DNA of 64,000 bases from Gulbenkiania mobilis (GTDB taxonomy: Bacteria > Pseudomonadota > Gammaproteobacteria > Burkholderiales > Chromobacteriaceae). The notes under the pieces are model-generated. The model did no database searches. It saw only the letters and a list, made by a program, of their open reading frames with translations, and was not told the DNA's origin. Made by a program: the position numbers and the translations under genes. The DNA is taken from positions 186,001 to 250,000 of the forward strand of contig SMDA01000003.1 of the NCBI GenBank assembly GCA_004346645.1. The letters are read 5' to 3'. Within the stretch, counting starts at the first letter, position 1, and every line of letters starts with the position of its first letter. This document shows positions 17,147 to 26,045 of this stretch, piece after piece.

Positions 17147-19456
17147 ATGACCACCATCCATCTGCTGGGCTTTGGGCGCATCGGTGCGCGGCGTGAGCTC
17201 AAGACATTGCTGGAAGACTACTGGCACGGCCGCATCGACGCCACGGCCCTTCACACCGGCAGCCGCCAACTACGGCAGCGTCACTGGCTGCTGCAGAAGG
17301 GCGCCGGAGTGGACATCAGCCCGGTCGGTGATTTCGCGCTCTACGACCATGTACTGGATGCCCAGATCCTGGTCGGTGCGCTACCGGAGCGTTTTGGGCT
17401 GAATGCAGCGCAGCTCGACAACGAAGGCTACTTCGCCCTGGCGCGTGGCACTGCGGAACAACCCGCGCTGGAAATGACCAAGTGGTTCGACACCAACTAC
17501 CACTACCTGGTGCCGGAGTGGTCGGTCGATACCTGCTTTTCGGCCAACCCTGCGCCCTTGCTTGAAGCCCTGCAGGCCGCCCAGGGATTAGGCATGCGGG
17601 CCAAACCCGTGCTGGTGGGGCCGCTAACGCTGCTGTGGCTGGGCAAGGTGCGCGGCGCCCCCTTCGACCGGCTGTCGCTGCTGCCCGCCCTCGTCGAGAC
17701 GTATGCAAGCCTGCTTCAGGCGCTGGCAGCGGCCGGGGCGGACTGGGTACAGATCGACGAGCCTATCCTGGCGCTGGATCTTCCCGGGGCATGGCTAGCG
17801 GCGCTGGACACCTGCTACCGGCGTCTGGCCCAGGCCCCGGTGCGGCTGCTGCTGGCCACCTACTTCGGCAGCGTAGCGTCCCATGCGGCGCGTCTGGCCG
17901 CGCTGCCGCTGGCCGGCCTGCACCTGGACCTGGTCCGGGCGCCGGAGCAGTTGGAGACCTTCCTCGAACACTGGCCGGCGGGGCGCGTACTGTCGGCGGG
18001 CGTGGTGGATGGCCGCAACGTCTGGCGTGCTGACCTCGAACACTGGCTCGACCGGCTGGAGCCCGTGTACGGTCAACTGGGCGAAACACTGTGGCTGGCA
18101 CCGAGCTGCTCGCTGCTGCACTGCCCACTGGATGTGGCCCAGGAAACGCGGCTGTCGCAGGACGTGAAACTCTGGCTGGCGTTCTCTGTGCAGAAGCTCA
18201 ACGAGCTCAAGACCCTCAAGCGCGGGCTGGAGCAAGGGCGTGATGCGGTGGCCAGCGAACTGGCCGGCAGCCGTTTTGCCCGGCAGCTGCGCAGCAGCAG
18301 CCCGCTGATCCACCGCCCGGAGGTGGCGGCCCGTCTGAAAGCGCTGCCCGCGGGCAGCGACCGGCGTGCCAGCTCCTACCCGGTGCGTGCCGCCCGTCAG
18401 GCCGCCTGGATGAAGCTGCCACTTCTGCCGACTACCACCATCGGCTCCTTTCCGCAAACCCCGGCCATCCGCAGCGCACGGGCCGCCTTCCGCAAGGGCG
18501 AGCTGGACCAGTCTGCCTACGAGCAGCGGATGCGGGCCGAGATCGAAACCGCCATCCGTCGTCAGGAAGCGCTGGGGCTGGACGTGCTGGTGCACGGTGA
18601 GGCCGAGCGCAACGACATGGTGGAATACTTCGGCGAGCAGCTCTCGGGGTTTGCCTTCACTGAGCACGGCTGGGTGCAGAGCTACGGCAGCCGTTGCGTG
18701 AAGCCGCCCATCCTCTACGGGGATGTGGCCCGCCCGGCACCGATGACCGTGGCGTGGTCGGTGTATGCGCAGAGCCTGACGTCGCGTCCGGTCAAGGGCA
18801 TGCTGACCGGGCCAGTCACCCTGCTGCAGTGGAGCTTCGTGCGCGACGACCTGCCGCGCAGCCTGGTGTGCCGGCAGATCGCGCTGGCGCTGAACGATGA
18901 AGTGCTGGACCTGGAGAACGCCGGCATCCGCATCATCCAGATCGATGAGCCGGCGCTGCGCGAGGGGCTGCCCCTGTCGCGGGCGCTGTGGGCAGACTAT
19001 CTGGACTGGGCGGGCCAAGCCTTCCGCCTCGCCTCGGCGGGTGTGGACGATGCCACGCAGATCCATACGCACATGTGCTATGCGGAGTTCGGAGACATCC
19101 TGCCAGCCATCGTGCACCTGGATGCAGACGTGATCACCATCGAAACCTCGCGGTCGGACATGGCGCTTCTGGACGACTTCGGCAGTTTTGCCTACCCGAA
19201 TGCCATCGGACCTGGGGTATACGACATCCACAGCCCGCGCATCCCTCAGGAGGCGGAGATCACTCGTCTTCTGGAGCGCGCCTTGGAGACAGTGCCGGCA
19301 GCCCGTCTTTGGGTCAACCCGGACTGCGGTCTCAAGACACGCCAGTGGCCGGAAGTAGAAACCGCACTGGGCAACATGGTGCGGGTGGCCCACCGGCTGC
19401 GGGCAAGGTTGGCCGAAGGGCGCGGTCTGCCAGCCGGCCAGAACGTCTGCCCATAA
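17147..19456 (+). CDS. metE: Cobalamin-independent methionine synthase
   Basis: 769 residues, two-barrel MetE. It transfers the methyl group of methyltetrahydropteroyl-triglutamate to homocysteine. The zinc site is visible: H642 and C644 in [12 protein letters not shown] and C727 in NPDCGLKTR, within one residue of the E. coli numbering. The core motif [14 protein letters not shown] is also present. Start ATG with GACGAGGTG upstream. Regulation by MetR is likely from the boxes and the divergent metR. It carries two copies of the repeat (17539, 19406). Confidence 0.97.
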   Translation: MTTIHLLGFGRIGARRELKTLLEDYWHGRIDATALHTGSRQLRQRHWLLQKGAGVDISPVGDFALYDHVLDAQILVGALPERFGLNAAQLDNEGYFALARGTAEQPALEMTKWFDTNYHYLVPEWSVDTCFSANPAPLLEALQAAQGLGMRAKPVLVGPLTLLWLGKVRGAPFDRLSLLPALVETYASLLQALAAAGADWVQIDEPILALDLPGAWLAALDTCYRRLAQAPVRLLLATYFGSVASHAARLAALPLAGLHLDLVRAPEQLETFLEHWPAGRVLSAGVVDGRNVWRADLEHWLDRLEPVYGQLGETLWLAPSCSLLHCPLDVAQETRLSQDVKLWLAFSVQKLNELKTLKRGLEQGRDAVASELAGSRFARQLRSSSPLIHRPEVAARLKALPAGSDRRASSYPVRAARQAAWMKLPLLPTTTIGSFPQTPAIRSARAAFRKGELDQSAYEQRMRAEIETAIRRQEALGLDVLVHGEAERNDMVEYFGEQLSGFAFTEHGWVQSYGSRCVKPPILYGDVARPAPMTVAWSVYAQSLTSRPVKGMLTGPVTLLQWSFVRDDLPRSLVCRQIALALNDEVLDLENAGIRIIQIDEPALREGLPLSRALWADYLDWAGQAFRLASAGVDDATQIHTHMCYAEFGDILPAIVHLDADVITIETSRSDMALLDDFGSFAYPNAIGPGVYDIHSPRIPQEAEITRLLERALETVPAARLWVNPDCGLKTRQWPEVETALGNMVRVAHRLRARLAEGRGLPAGQNVCP
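17539..17549 (-). repeat. GGTTGGCCGAA repeat (11-mer) in metE
   Basis: On the non-coding strand of metE; the coding strand reads S-A-N-P. Confidence 0.8.
19406..19417 (+). repeat. AGGTTGGCCGAA repeat near the metE 3' end
   Basis: Exact 12-mer, 40 bases before the metE stop, coding R-L-A-E with AGG and TTG codons that are otherwise uncommon in this GC-rich sequence. Confidence 0.85.
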
Positions 19457-19475
19457 AGGGCACGGGCCTGAAGAA

Positions 19476-19509
19476 AGCCCCGGTGCGGTGCAGAGGCCAC
19501 ACCGGGGCT
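19476..19509. terminator. Hairpin between convergent metE and sixA
   Basis: 10-bp stem AGCCCCGGTG / CACCGGGGCT with a 14-base loop. It could end both transcripts; the leftward side continues into a T-rich CTTTCTTC. It overlaps the sixA stop codon. Confidence 0.5.
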
Positions 19510-19972
19510 AGTCGTTGGCGGTCAGCACGCCCGGCGTCATCATCACCTTCAGTCGTACCTGCTCAATGCCGTGGCGTGCCCGGTGCTGCAGCCACCAGAC
19601 CGCGCCCTTCTTTACGCTCCACAGCTGCGGCTCGCCCGCCAGCAGGCGGGCTGCGGTGCGTCCGATGTAGGGCTGATGCCCTACCAGCACCACTGTACCC
19701 TCCCCCTCGGGCCAGCCGACGGCGGCCAGCACGCTGTCCACATCGGCATCGGGGTTCAGGGCGGGCAACACTTCATAGGATTTGGCGAGAAACGCGGCTG
19801 TCTGCTGAGAACGGATAGCCTCGGAGGCCAACAAGCGGTAGTCCCGCGGCAGACGCAGGCGCAGCCAGGCCGCCATGTGGCTGGCCTGCTGCTGGCCACG
19901 GCGCGTCAGGGCGCGCGCCAGGTCATCCGAACCTTCCTCGGCCTCCGCGTGGCGCCACAGAATCAGATCCAT
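19508..19972 (-). CDS. sixA: Phosphohistidine phosphatase SixA-like
   Basis: 154 residues of the histidine-phosphatase (RHG) family. The catalytic arginine-histidine pair lies at the N-terminus (LWRHAEAEE, His8) and a second conserved His is in VLVGHQPYIG. Short SixA-type enzymes remove phosphate from histidine phosphotransfer domains, and NPr in E. coli. The start at 19972 follows a strong GAGGGAGGAGAG site. It lies downstream of lrgA-lrgB on the same strand, with a 74-base gap to lrgB. Confidence 0.87.
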   Translation of the reverse strand: MDLILWRHAEAEEGSDDLARALTRRGQQQASHMAAWLRLRLPRDYRLLASEAIRSQQTAAFLAKSYEVLPALNPDADVDSVLAAVGWPEGEGTVVLVGHQPYIGRTAARLLAGEPQLWSVKKGAVWWLQHRARHGIEQVRLKVMMTPGVLTAND

Positions 19973-20046
19973 CTCTCCTCCCTCCGGTATCGCGTTGATT
20001 GGCCACAAGCATACCAAAAGGGCGTTTCGGCGCGGTTGCGGCGGCT

Positions 20047-20748
20047 TTAAGGATGGATGAAGCCAACCAGGAGCGGCACCACGACGGCGGTGAAGAGGCC
20101 GTTCAGACCCATGGCCAGCCCGGCAAAGGCACCGGCCGGCTCGGAGATCTGGAACACCCGCGCCATGCCGATGCCGTGCGCGGCAATGCCCGTGGAGACC
20201 CCCAGCACCGTCTCGTCGCTCAGTCTCAGCCAGCCGAACAGCGGCTTGACGATCACCGCACCGAAGATTCCAGAGAGGATAACGAACATCGCCGAAAGTT
20301 CGGGAATGCCCCCTATACCCTGCGAAACACCCATGGCGATCGGGGTGGTGACGGCCCGGGTGCACAGCGAGAGCAATACTTCATGGGGCAGGCCTGCCAC
20401 CGCGCCGAACCCGACGGCGCTGACGATACCGGTCAGCCCGCCGATGCCGATAGAGAGCGCCAAGGGAAGCGCCGCCCGCTTCAGGCGGGCCAGATTGCTG
20501 TACAGAGGGACTGCCAGCGCTACCGTGGCCGGCCCCAGCAGCATCTGGATGAACTGCCCGCCGCGGATGTAGTGATCGAAGGTGGTACCGGTGGCCACCA
20601 GCCAGGCCAGCAGCAGCAGGCAGCCTACCAGTACCGGATTGGACAGCGGATGACCACGAAAATGACGGTTGATGGCGATGGCTGCACGATACGCCACCAG
20701 CGTGACGAAAATCGCCACCAGGGGCGAGGTACGGATGAACTCCAGCAT
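20047..20748 (-). CDS. lrgB: LrgB/CidB-type membrane protein
   Basis: 233 residues and several membrane helices, with the LrgB family hallmarks NPVLVGCLLL, LGPATVALAVPLY and the well-conserved GIAAHGIGMARV near the C-terminus. LrgB partners with LrgA in a membrane system linked to murein hydrolase control and, in some bacteria, pyruvate or glycolate transport. The start (MLEFIRTSP) at 20748 lies 4 bases after the lrgA stop, so the pair is coupled. Confidence 0.88.
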   Translation of the reverse strand: MLEFIRTSPLVAIFVTLVAYRAAIAINRHFRGHPLSNPVLVGCLLLLAWLVATGTTFDHYIRGGQFIQMLLGPATVALAVPLYSNLARLKRAALPLALSIGIGGLTGIVSAVGFGAVAGLPHEVLLSLCTRAVTTPIAMGVSQGIGGIPELSAMFVILSGIFGAVIVKPLFGWLRLSDETVLGVSTGIAAHGIGMARVFQISEPAGAFAGLAMGLNGLFTAVVVPLLVGFIHP

Positions 20749-20752
20749 GGCC

Positions 20753-21106
20753 CTATCCCCGTCTTTCGCTGCGCAGGCGCAGCGCCAGCCTGAGCACGGC
20801 GGCCGGCACCAGCAGGGTGACCAGCGTCGAGGCCACCAGCACGAAGGCGATCGCCAGCGCATGGCCGGTTAGGAGGTCGCGGTAGGCAAGCACTGCCGCG
20901 CCGGCCGGAATGAACAACAGCGACAGGTGCTTGAGGAAAGCCGGCACGTGGCTGGCCAGCACGGCCGGTGTCCCGCGCCGCCAGCACAGCGTAATGAAAA
21001 GGAAGAGCATGCCGAGCACCGCGCCGGGAATCGGCAGGCCACATGCACGGCTAACGAGTTCACCGGCGAGCTGGTAGCCCAGCAGCCAGATCAGCGATTC
21101 GATCAT
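20753..21106 (-). CDS. lrgA: LrgA/CidA holin-like protein
   Basis: A 117-residue, four-helix membrane protein with the family signature LPIPGAVLGMLFLF (about residues 24-37) and FIPAGAAVLAY (about 65-75). CidA/LrgA proteins resemble phage holins and act with LrgB. It is the first gene of the leftward pair lrgA-lrgB and is divergent from ubiC, with 137 bases between them. Confidence 0.88.
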   Translation of the reverse strand: MIESLIWLLGYQLAGELVSRACGLPIPGAVLGMLFLFITLCWRRGTPAVLASHVPAFLKHLSLLFIPAGAAVLAYRDLLTGHALAIAFVLVASTLVTLLVPAAVLRLALRLRSERRG

Positions 21107-21243
21107 GATGGGTTCAGGCGTCCTGCAGGTCGTCGGACCAAAAGCGTCATCATAACCTTGCGGTGCAGCATCGCCCAGCGGGATAACCCGCCCCTGCCGC
21201 CCAGGCGGCGGCTAGGGGACAGCCTGCGTCGCGTTTTGGCATA

Positions 21244-21795
21244 ATGCGCGCCATGATTGCCCACACCCCTTGGCACCCCAGCCCGCCGCGCCTTCCCCCT
21301 GCGTTGCTTGCCTGCCTGACCGCGCGCGGCTCGCTCACCGAGCACCTGATCGCCACCGGCCATCCCTTCGGCGTGACCGTGGTCATGCAGGGCATGGCCG
21401 AGGTGGCCGCCGACGAGGCGCAGTGGCTGGGCCTGCCGCCAGGCAGTCCGGCCTATGTACGTCATGTGCTGCTGACGCTGTCCGACACGCCAGTGGTGGC
21501 CGCGCGCAGTGTCACCCCCCCGGATGCCACTTTCTGGCGCGAGGTGCTCGAACGCGGGGGCCGGTCACTCGGCTTCACGCTGTTCGGAGAGCTGGACGAC
21601 CTGGAGCGCAGCCCACTGGCTTACTGTCGGGCCGGGGACGACCACCCCCTGGTCCGGCTGGCGCGTGACGCCGCCGGCCTGCATACCCCTCTGCAGCACC
21701 TGCCGGCACGCCGCTCTCGCTTCCTGCGCGACGGCGCCCCGTTGATCGTGGCCGAGGCGTTCCTGCCCACGCTAGAAAGGTTTCTGCTGTCATGA
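21244..21795 (+). CDS. ubiC: Chorismate pyruvate-lyase
   Basis: The 183-residue UbiC converts chorismate to 4-hydroxybenzoate, the first step of ubiquinone synthesis. Family features are the central substrate pocket region [23 protein letters not shown], with its Arg, and the C-terminal EAFLPTLE. Two in-frame ATGs compete (21244 and 21253); no clear ribosome binding site favours either. The sequence GGCATAAT directly at the first ATG looks like an extended -10, which would favour the second. It overlaps ubiA by ATGA. Confidence 0.9.
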   Translation: MRAMIAHTPWHPSPPRLPPALLACLTARGSLTEHLIATGHPFGVTVVMQGMAEVAADEAQWLGLPPGSPAYVRHVLLTLSDTPVVAARSVTPPDATFWREVLERGGRSLGFTLFGELDDLERSPLAYCRAGDDHPLVRLARDAAGLHTPLQHLPARRSRFLRDGAPLIVAEAFLPTLERFLLS

Positions 21796-22658
21796 CCGCT
21801 ACACTGCACACCCGACTGTACAACTACGCGCACCTGATGCGCCTGCATAAGCCCATCGGCACACTGCTGCTGCTATGGCCGACCTACTGGGCACTGTGGA
21901 TTTCGGCCAACGGGCACCCGGAGTGGCGGGTTGTGCTGATCTTCACTTTGGGCACGTTCCTGATGCGTTCGGCAGGCTGCGTGATCAACGATTACGCCGA
22001 CCGCCACTTCGACGCGCACGTGGAGCGTACCGCACAGCGGCCGTTCGCCCGCGGTGCGGTCACCGAGCGCGAGGCACTGCTCTTGGCCGCCGGTCTAGCG
22101 CTGGTGGCCTTCCTCCTCATCCTGCCGCTTAACGGGCTTACCCTTCTGATGAGCCTGCCGGCCCTTTTCCTGGCAGCCACCTATCCGTTCACCAAGCGCT
22201 TCTTTCCGGTGCCGCAGGCCTACCTCGGCATCGCCTTCGCGTTTGGCGCTCCCATGGCGTTTGCCGCGCAGACGGGTACAGTACCGGCGCTGGCATGGCT
22301 GATCCTGTGTGCCAGCGCATTCTGGACGGTGGCCTACGACACGGCTTACGCCATGGTCGACAAGCCGGACGACATCAAGATCGGCATCAAAACCTCTGCC
22401 CTCACCTTCGGTGACCACGATGTAAGCGCGGTCATGCTGTGCCATGCGGTGTTCATCGGGCTGATGGCCTGGCTGGGCGTGCTGACCGGGCGGGGCATCT
22501 TCTACGCGGCCGGACTACTAGCAGCAGTCGTGTTGATCGGTATGCAGTATTTCGACATCCGCGACCGTGACCGCGCGCGCTGCTTTAAGGCCTTTAACGA
22601 CAACAACCGGGTGGGCGCGGTCATTTTTGCCGGTCTGGCCCTGGATTACCTGTTGTAA
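21792..22658 (+). CDS. ubiA: 4-hydroxybenzoate polyprenyltransferase
   Basis: A 288-residue, multi-helix membrane enzyme with both Asp-rich motifs: N66-D67-x2-D70-x3-D74 (NDYADRHFD) and [13 protein letters not shown]. It attaches the polyprenyl tail to the 4-hydroxybenzoate made by UbiC. The ATG overlaps the ubiC stop, so the two are translated together. The coding strand carries TTCGGCCAAC (21902-21911), the reverse of the repeat core. Confidence 0.95.
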   Translation: MTATLHTRLYNYAHLMRLHKPIGTLLLLWPTYWALWISANGHPEWRVVLIFTLGTFLMRSAGCVINDYADRHFDAHVERTAQRPFARGAVTEREALLLAAGLALVAFLLILPLNGLTLLMSLPALFLAATYPFTKRFFPVPQAYLGIAFAFGAPMAFAAQTGTVPALAWLILCASAFWTVAYDTAYAMVDKPDDIKIGIKTSALTFGDHDVSAVMLCHAVFIGLMAWLGVLTGRGIFYAAGLLAAVVLIGMQYFDIRDRDRARCFKAFNDNNRVGAVIFAGLALDYLL

Positions 22659-22775
22659 TTTATAAACAAATATAAAAGAACTAATAACAGCAGGCATCGA
22701 AATTGCCCGTATCTCCCTACTGCTTGTCGAAGCGCTCCGCTTACGACGATCCGTCAACGCAACCATAGGGAATAC

Positions 22776-23261
22776 ATGATGAAAAAGTTGTCTGCTGCAC
22801 TGATCGCGTCCGCTTTCGTGGCCACCAGCGCCTTCGCCGCAACGCCGTCCACCTCGGGTACCGGTAACACCGGCTCCGGCTCGCCCACTTGGTCGCAATC
22901 CGGCTCGGCCGCCGCAGGGGGCAAGGCCTCGGCTTCGGCTCCGTCCGCCGCAACCAAGAAGAATGGCGCCAACAACAACCGTGGAACCAAGAACACCAAT
23001 ACCACCCGCAGCAACAACCGTCCGGCGCAGGACTCCACCTACAACACCTACAACCAGGGCACGACCACCGGCCAACAGGGCAGCAGTATGGGTAACGGCA
23101 GCACCCTGGGCCAAGGTGGCGCTGGCACCTCGGGCGCTGGCAGCACCACTAGCGGTAGCGGTACTTCCGGCACCAACGGTACCTCTGGCAGCACCACCGG
23201 CTCGTCCTCGGGTATGGGTGCCAGCACCGCCGGCAGCGGCTCGGGCTCGGTCGGCCAGTAA
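22776..23261 (+). CDS. Secreted Gly/Ser/Thr/Asn-rich low-complexity protein
   Basis: The 161-residue product has a clear signal peptide (MMKKLSAALIASAFVATSAFA, cleavage after AFA) and a mature part that is almost wholly Gly, Ser, Thr, Asn and Ala, with no recognisable domain and no Cys. It is probably disordered and exported to the periplasm or cell surface. An AT-rich stretch (22659-22695) precedes it and could hold a promoter; GGGAAT lies near the start, which may be either of two adjacent ATGs. A perfect terminator follows. The signal peptide closely resembles that of the next small protein (23448-23651), which suggests a paralogous pair. Confidence 0.75.
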   Translation: MMKKLSAALIASAFVATSAFAATPSTSGTGNTGSGSPTWSQSGSAAAGGKASASAPSAATKKNGANNNRGTKNTNTTRSNNRPAQDSTYNTYNQGTTTGQQGSSMGNGSTLGQGGAGTSGAGSTTSGSGTSGTNGTSGSTTGSSSGMGASTAGSGSGSVGQ

Positions 23262-23277
23262 GCCCGCCTTTCGCACC

Positions 23278-23309
23278 ATAAAAAACGGACCCTCGGGTCC
23301 GTTTTTTAT
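23278..23309. terminator. Bidirectional terminator
   Basis: An A-run, stem ACGGACCC / GGGTCCGT and T-run form a near-perfect symmetrical hairpin 17 bases after the preceding stop. Confidence 0.9.
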
Positions 23310-23447
23310 GGCTGCACACTTTTCACGCGTCGGGCCAAAAACCTGTCAACCGTCCTGCCCAAGGCTGCGTTATGGAGGGGACTGGTTGAACAAGACAACG
23401 CCAGTGTTACCGTTGCTTTCCATACTTCTGGATAAAAGGATTTGGCC

Positions 23448-23651
23448 ATGAAAAAACTGCTTGCCGCCCTGATTGCTGGTACTTTCGCCACCGCCGCTTT
23501 TGCTGCCACCCCGGCTGCACCCGCTGCTCCGGCTGCCAAGGCTGAAGCCTCCCAACCGGCTGCGGCCAAAAAGGCTACCCACAAGAAGGCAGTTCACAAG
23601 AAAGCCGTGCACAAGAAAGCCCACAAGAAGGCCGCTTCCGCAGCACAGTAA
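23448..23651 (+). CDS. Small secreted Ala/Lys/His-rich protein
   Basis: 67 residues: a signal peptide (MKKLLAALIAGTFATAAFA), an Ala/Pro segment, then repeated HKKA units (HKKAVHKKAVHKKAHKKA). The mature protein is strongly basic and histone-like in composition, so binding to an acidic polymer, nucleic acid or metal is imaginable but unproven. The start at 23448 has AAAAGGA eight bases before it. A terminator follows directly. The signal peptide is nearly the same as that of the 22776 gene. Confidence 0.75.
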   Translation: MKKLLAALIAGTFATAAFAATPAAPAAPAAKAEASQPAAAKKATHKKAVHKKAVHKKAHKKAASAAQ

Positions 23652-23676
23652 TCCCGAGCCGGTCTCGCTGAGCAAG

Positions 23677-23705
23677 AACGGGCGCCCCAAGCGCCCGTTG
23701 TTTTT
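23677..23705 (+). terminator. Terminator after the HKKA-repeat gene
   Basis: 9-bp stem AACGGGCGC / GCGCCCGTT with a 5-base loop and TTTTT. Confidence 0.85.
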
Positions 23706-23718
23706 GGCAAGGAGCCTT

Positions 23719-24150
23719 TCAGCTCACTGTGAAGCCCAGTTGGTAATGCCGGCCATCGACCTCCAGCGTCATCAGCCAGTCGGCGCGACCGGTGCTGCAG
23801 ACCGGCAGCGTCACCCGTGCCCGCCAGACCTTGCCATCGGCCACGAACCGGTAGCGGTTGAACCCCATGTCCATGCCCTGCATGGAAAACTCGGCTGATG
23901 GTGCCTGCCCCCCCGCGCCTGTCAGCACGATCTCGAATGGCCGACCATTGGCAGGCGGCGTGACAAAATGCACACTGCCGCCACCGGGCAGCCTACAGCC
24001 ACGGCCCAGGTCGTTGCAGGCAACGGTCTGCACCGGCACCCTGCTCGCCTGACGAAGATAGTGCACGATCAGGCCGATCTTCAGCCCCCCCAGGAGCATC
24101 AAGGCCACACCGATGGCCAGCCACTTCTTCTGTCGAGCGTTCATTGCCAT
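23719..24150 (-). CDS. Membrane-anchored protein, possible FixH/YtkA-like fold
   Basis: 143 residues: one N-terminal transmembrane helix (about 10-30), then a periplasmic part containing a Cys pair (VACNDLGRGC) and the segment MQGMDMGFNRYRF ... WRARVTLPVC. The Met-rich strand and the order of strands recall FixH/YtkA-like beta-sandwich proteins, but the match is weak and I do not assign a function. It is the last gene of the leftward hda set and overlaps the end of the Nudix-ThiE gene by 10 bases. Confidence 0.65.
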   Translation of the reverse strand: MAMNARQKKWLAIGVALMLLGGLKIGLIVHYLRQASRVPVQTVACNDLGRGCRLPGGGSVHFVTPPANGRPFEIVLTGAGGQAPSAEFSMQGMDMGFNRYRFVADGKVWRARVTLPVCSTGRADWLMTLEVDGRHYQLGFTVS

Positions 24151-25091
24151 GCTCCCCGCATCAGCGCCACACCGTGAGCGCCGGCAGCGCGGGCGGCCTC
24201 CAGATCGGTCTTAGTCAGTCCGCCCAAAGCGTAGACGGGCAGGCGCGCGCCGGCCGCCAGCCGGCATTCGAAACCATCCCAGCCGATCGGTACCGCTTCC
24301 GGATGGGTGGCTGTTTTCTTCACCGGGCCGAGCAATGCGTAATCCAGCTCCAGCTTTCCCGCCAACTCCAGCTCCTGCGCGTTGTGCACCGAGGCACCCA
24401 CCCACGCAAACGCCGGCCGGGCAGTAAGTGCGCAAAGGCGGTGGGCGGGCAGATGCACTCCGTCCACCGGCCAGTCTTCTACCCACGCCGGATCAGCATT
24501 GACTACCACCTTTCCACCGCGGGCGTGAACGATGCCGGCCACCTGGGCGACGAAGTGCTCCAACCGTGTGCGATCCATTTGCGGTTCCCGCACCTGTACC
24601 CAAGGCAAGGCGGGGCCTTCGGCCAACCTTTGGAGCAGTGCGGTCTCCCCTATCAGGTGGGCACAGGTAATGGCAAACATTGATGGCAGCTCCATCGACT
24701 TGAGGATCGGCCCGTTGGCCGGCAGCATCGGCGCCACCGAAGGCGCGCCGGGCTGCTGCCAAGCGAAGGACTGGCCTTCCTGGGGCTGTGGCGTGCCTGC
24801 CCAGCGCCAGATACGGTAAAAGCGCAGCTCGACGGTGGCGTGCTCGTAATGATGCACCCGGGTCAGCCAGGGGGTGGCCGCCTCGACCCGGATGCCCATC
24901 TCCTCGTTGAACTCACGCACCAGCGCGGCAAAAGGGGTCTCGCCCGGCTCCACCTTGCCGCCGGGAAACTCCCAGTACCCTGCATAGGGCTTGCCTTCGG
25001 GGCGGCTGCCGAGCATGAAGCTGCCATCCGGGCGCATCAGCGCACCGGCCACGACCAGCAGACGAGAAGGATTCGGGGATAGGGAGGTCAT
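24141..25091 (-). CDS. Nudix hydrolase fused to a thiamine-phosphate-synthase-like domain
   Basis: The 316-residue fusion has a perfect Nudix box at residues 45-67 (G-x5-E-x7-REFNEEMGI), preceded by the MutT-like N-terminus, then a TIM-barrel domain of the ThiE/TenI type from about residue 145 (SMFAITCAHLIGE ... LLGPVKKTATHPEAVPIGWDGF ... YALGGLTKTDLEAA). The Nudix part should clean the nucleotide pool of 8-oxo-dGTP; fusions of this layout are known in beta- and gammaproteobacteria. The ThiE-like half is probably not a full thiamine enzyme. The start at 25091 follows the conserved MTSLSPNPSR reading. A repeat copy (24618) codes for RLAE. Confidence 0.85.
   Translation of the reverse strand: MTSLSPNPSRLLVVAGALMRPDGSFMLGSRPEGKPYAGYWEFPGGKVEPGETPFAALVREFNEEMGIRVEAATPWLTRVHHYEHATVELRFYRIWRWAGTPQPQEGQSFAWQQPGAPSVAPMLPANGPILKSMELPSMFAITCAHLIGETALLQRLAEGPALPWVQVREPQMDRTRLEHFVAQVAGIVHARGGKVVVNADPAWVEDWPVDGVHLPAHRLCALTARPAFAWVGASVHNAQELELAGKLELDYALLGPVKKTATHPEAVPIGWDGFECRLAAGARLPVYALGGLTKTDLEAARAAGAHGVALMRGAWQ
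24618..24629 (-). repeat. AGGTTGGCCGAA repeat in the Nudix-ThiE gene
   Basis: Exact 12-mer on the coding strand, reading R-L-A-E. Confidence 0.85.
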
Positions 25092-25140
25092 ATTGAAGTT
25101 CCGCAAGCGTCCGCCCGAGAGGCGGGCGCAAGCCGTCAGA

Positions 25141-25152
25141 AGGTTGGCCGAA
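25141..25152 (+). repeat. AGGTTGGCCGAA repeat, intergenic (DUF815 gene/Nudix)
   Basis: Exact 12-mer in the 70-base gap between two leftward genes, followed by AAGGTTCGG, a partial second copy. Confidence 0.85.
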
Positions 25153-25161
25153 GGTTCGGGG

Positions 25162-26031
25162 TCAGGCGTCGGGGCCATTGGTCGCGTCGCGCCCGGCCCA
25201 GTCGCAGGCAAACTGCCACGCCACACGGCCCGACCGGCTGCCGCGCATCAGGCTCCACTGCAAGGCGGCGCGCTCGGCGGCCTCGTCGCAGGGCAAACCG
25301 AAATGGGCTAGCCAGCGTGCCACGGCCGCCAGATACGCCTGCTGGTCGAAGGGGTAGAAAGACAGCCACAGGCCGAAGCGGTCCGACAACGACACCTTTT
25401 CCTCGATGGCCTCGCCGGGGTGGATTTCGCCATCGTGCTGTTGCACATCGCGGTTCTCGCTGACCTTCTCGGGCATCAGGTGACGCCGGTTGGAAGTGGC
25501 GTAGACCAGCAGGTTGCCGGCGCGCCGGGCCAGCCCGCCATCCAGTGTGGTCTTGAGTGCCTTGTAGGCGTCGTCGCCTTCCTCGAAGGAAAGATCGTCG
25601 GCAAAAAGAATGAAATGCTCCGGCCGCTCGGCCACGCGCGCCACGATCAACGGCAGGTCCACCAGATGGCTCTTGTCCACCTCGATCACGCGCAGGCCGT
25701 TGCTGGCAAAAGCAGCCAGCAGTGCCTTCACGAGCGAGGACTTGCCTGTGCCCCGCGCCCCTGTCAAGAGCACGTTGTTGGCGGGCCGCCCTGCCAGGAA
25801 CTGGCGGGTATTGCGCACGATCTGCGCCTTTTGCCGGTCGATATGGGTCAGGTCATCCAGGGCCACGGTATGGGGCGCGTGGATGGCCTCCAGCCAGCCG
25901 GCCAGCCCTTGGCGACGCCAGTGAAAAGCCGGAGCCGTCCAGTCGGGTTCGGGCATCGCCGGGGGCAACAGCGGCTCCAGCCGGGCCAGCAGCGCTTCCG
26001 CGCGGGTGAGGAACTGTTCCAGTTTGTCCAT
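25162..26031 (-). CDS. DUF815-family AAA+ ATPase
   Basis: 289 residues with a P-loop GARGTGKS (residues 91-98), Walker B-like LFADDLSFEEGD and the sensor-like ATSNRRHLMPE. This is the DUF815 family, AAA-like ATPases found widely in proteobacteria, whose role is not known. The start MDKLEQF at 26031 is chosen because the upstream in-frame sequence belongs to the GNAT gene in another frame. It lies within the leftward hda operon, 14 bases after the GNAT gene. Confidence 0.85.
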   Translation of the reverse strand: MDKLEQFLTRAEALLARLEPLLPPAMPEPDWTAPAFHWRRQGLAGWLEAIHAPHTVALDDLTHIDRQKAQIVRNTRQFLAGRPANNVLLTGARGTGKSSLVKALLAAFASNGLRVIEVDKSHLVDLPLIVARVAERPEHFILFADDLSFEEGDDAYKALKTTLDGGLARRAGNLLVYATSNRRHLMPEKVSENRDVQQHDGEIHPGEAIEEKVSLSDRFGLWLSFYPFDQQAYLAAVARWLAHFGLPCDEAAERAALQWSLMRGSRSGRVAWQFACDWAGRDATNGPDA

Positions 26032-26045
26032 GTAGGGGCCGTCGC

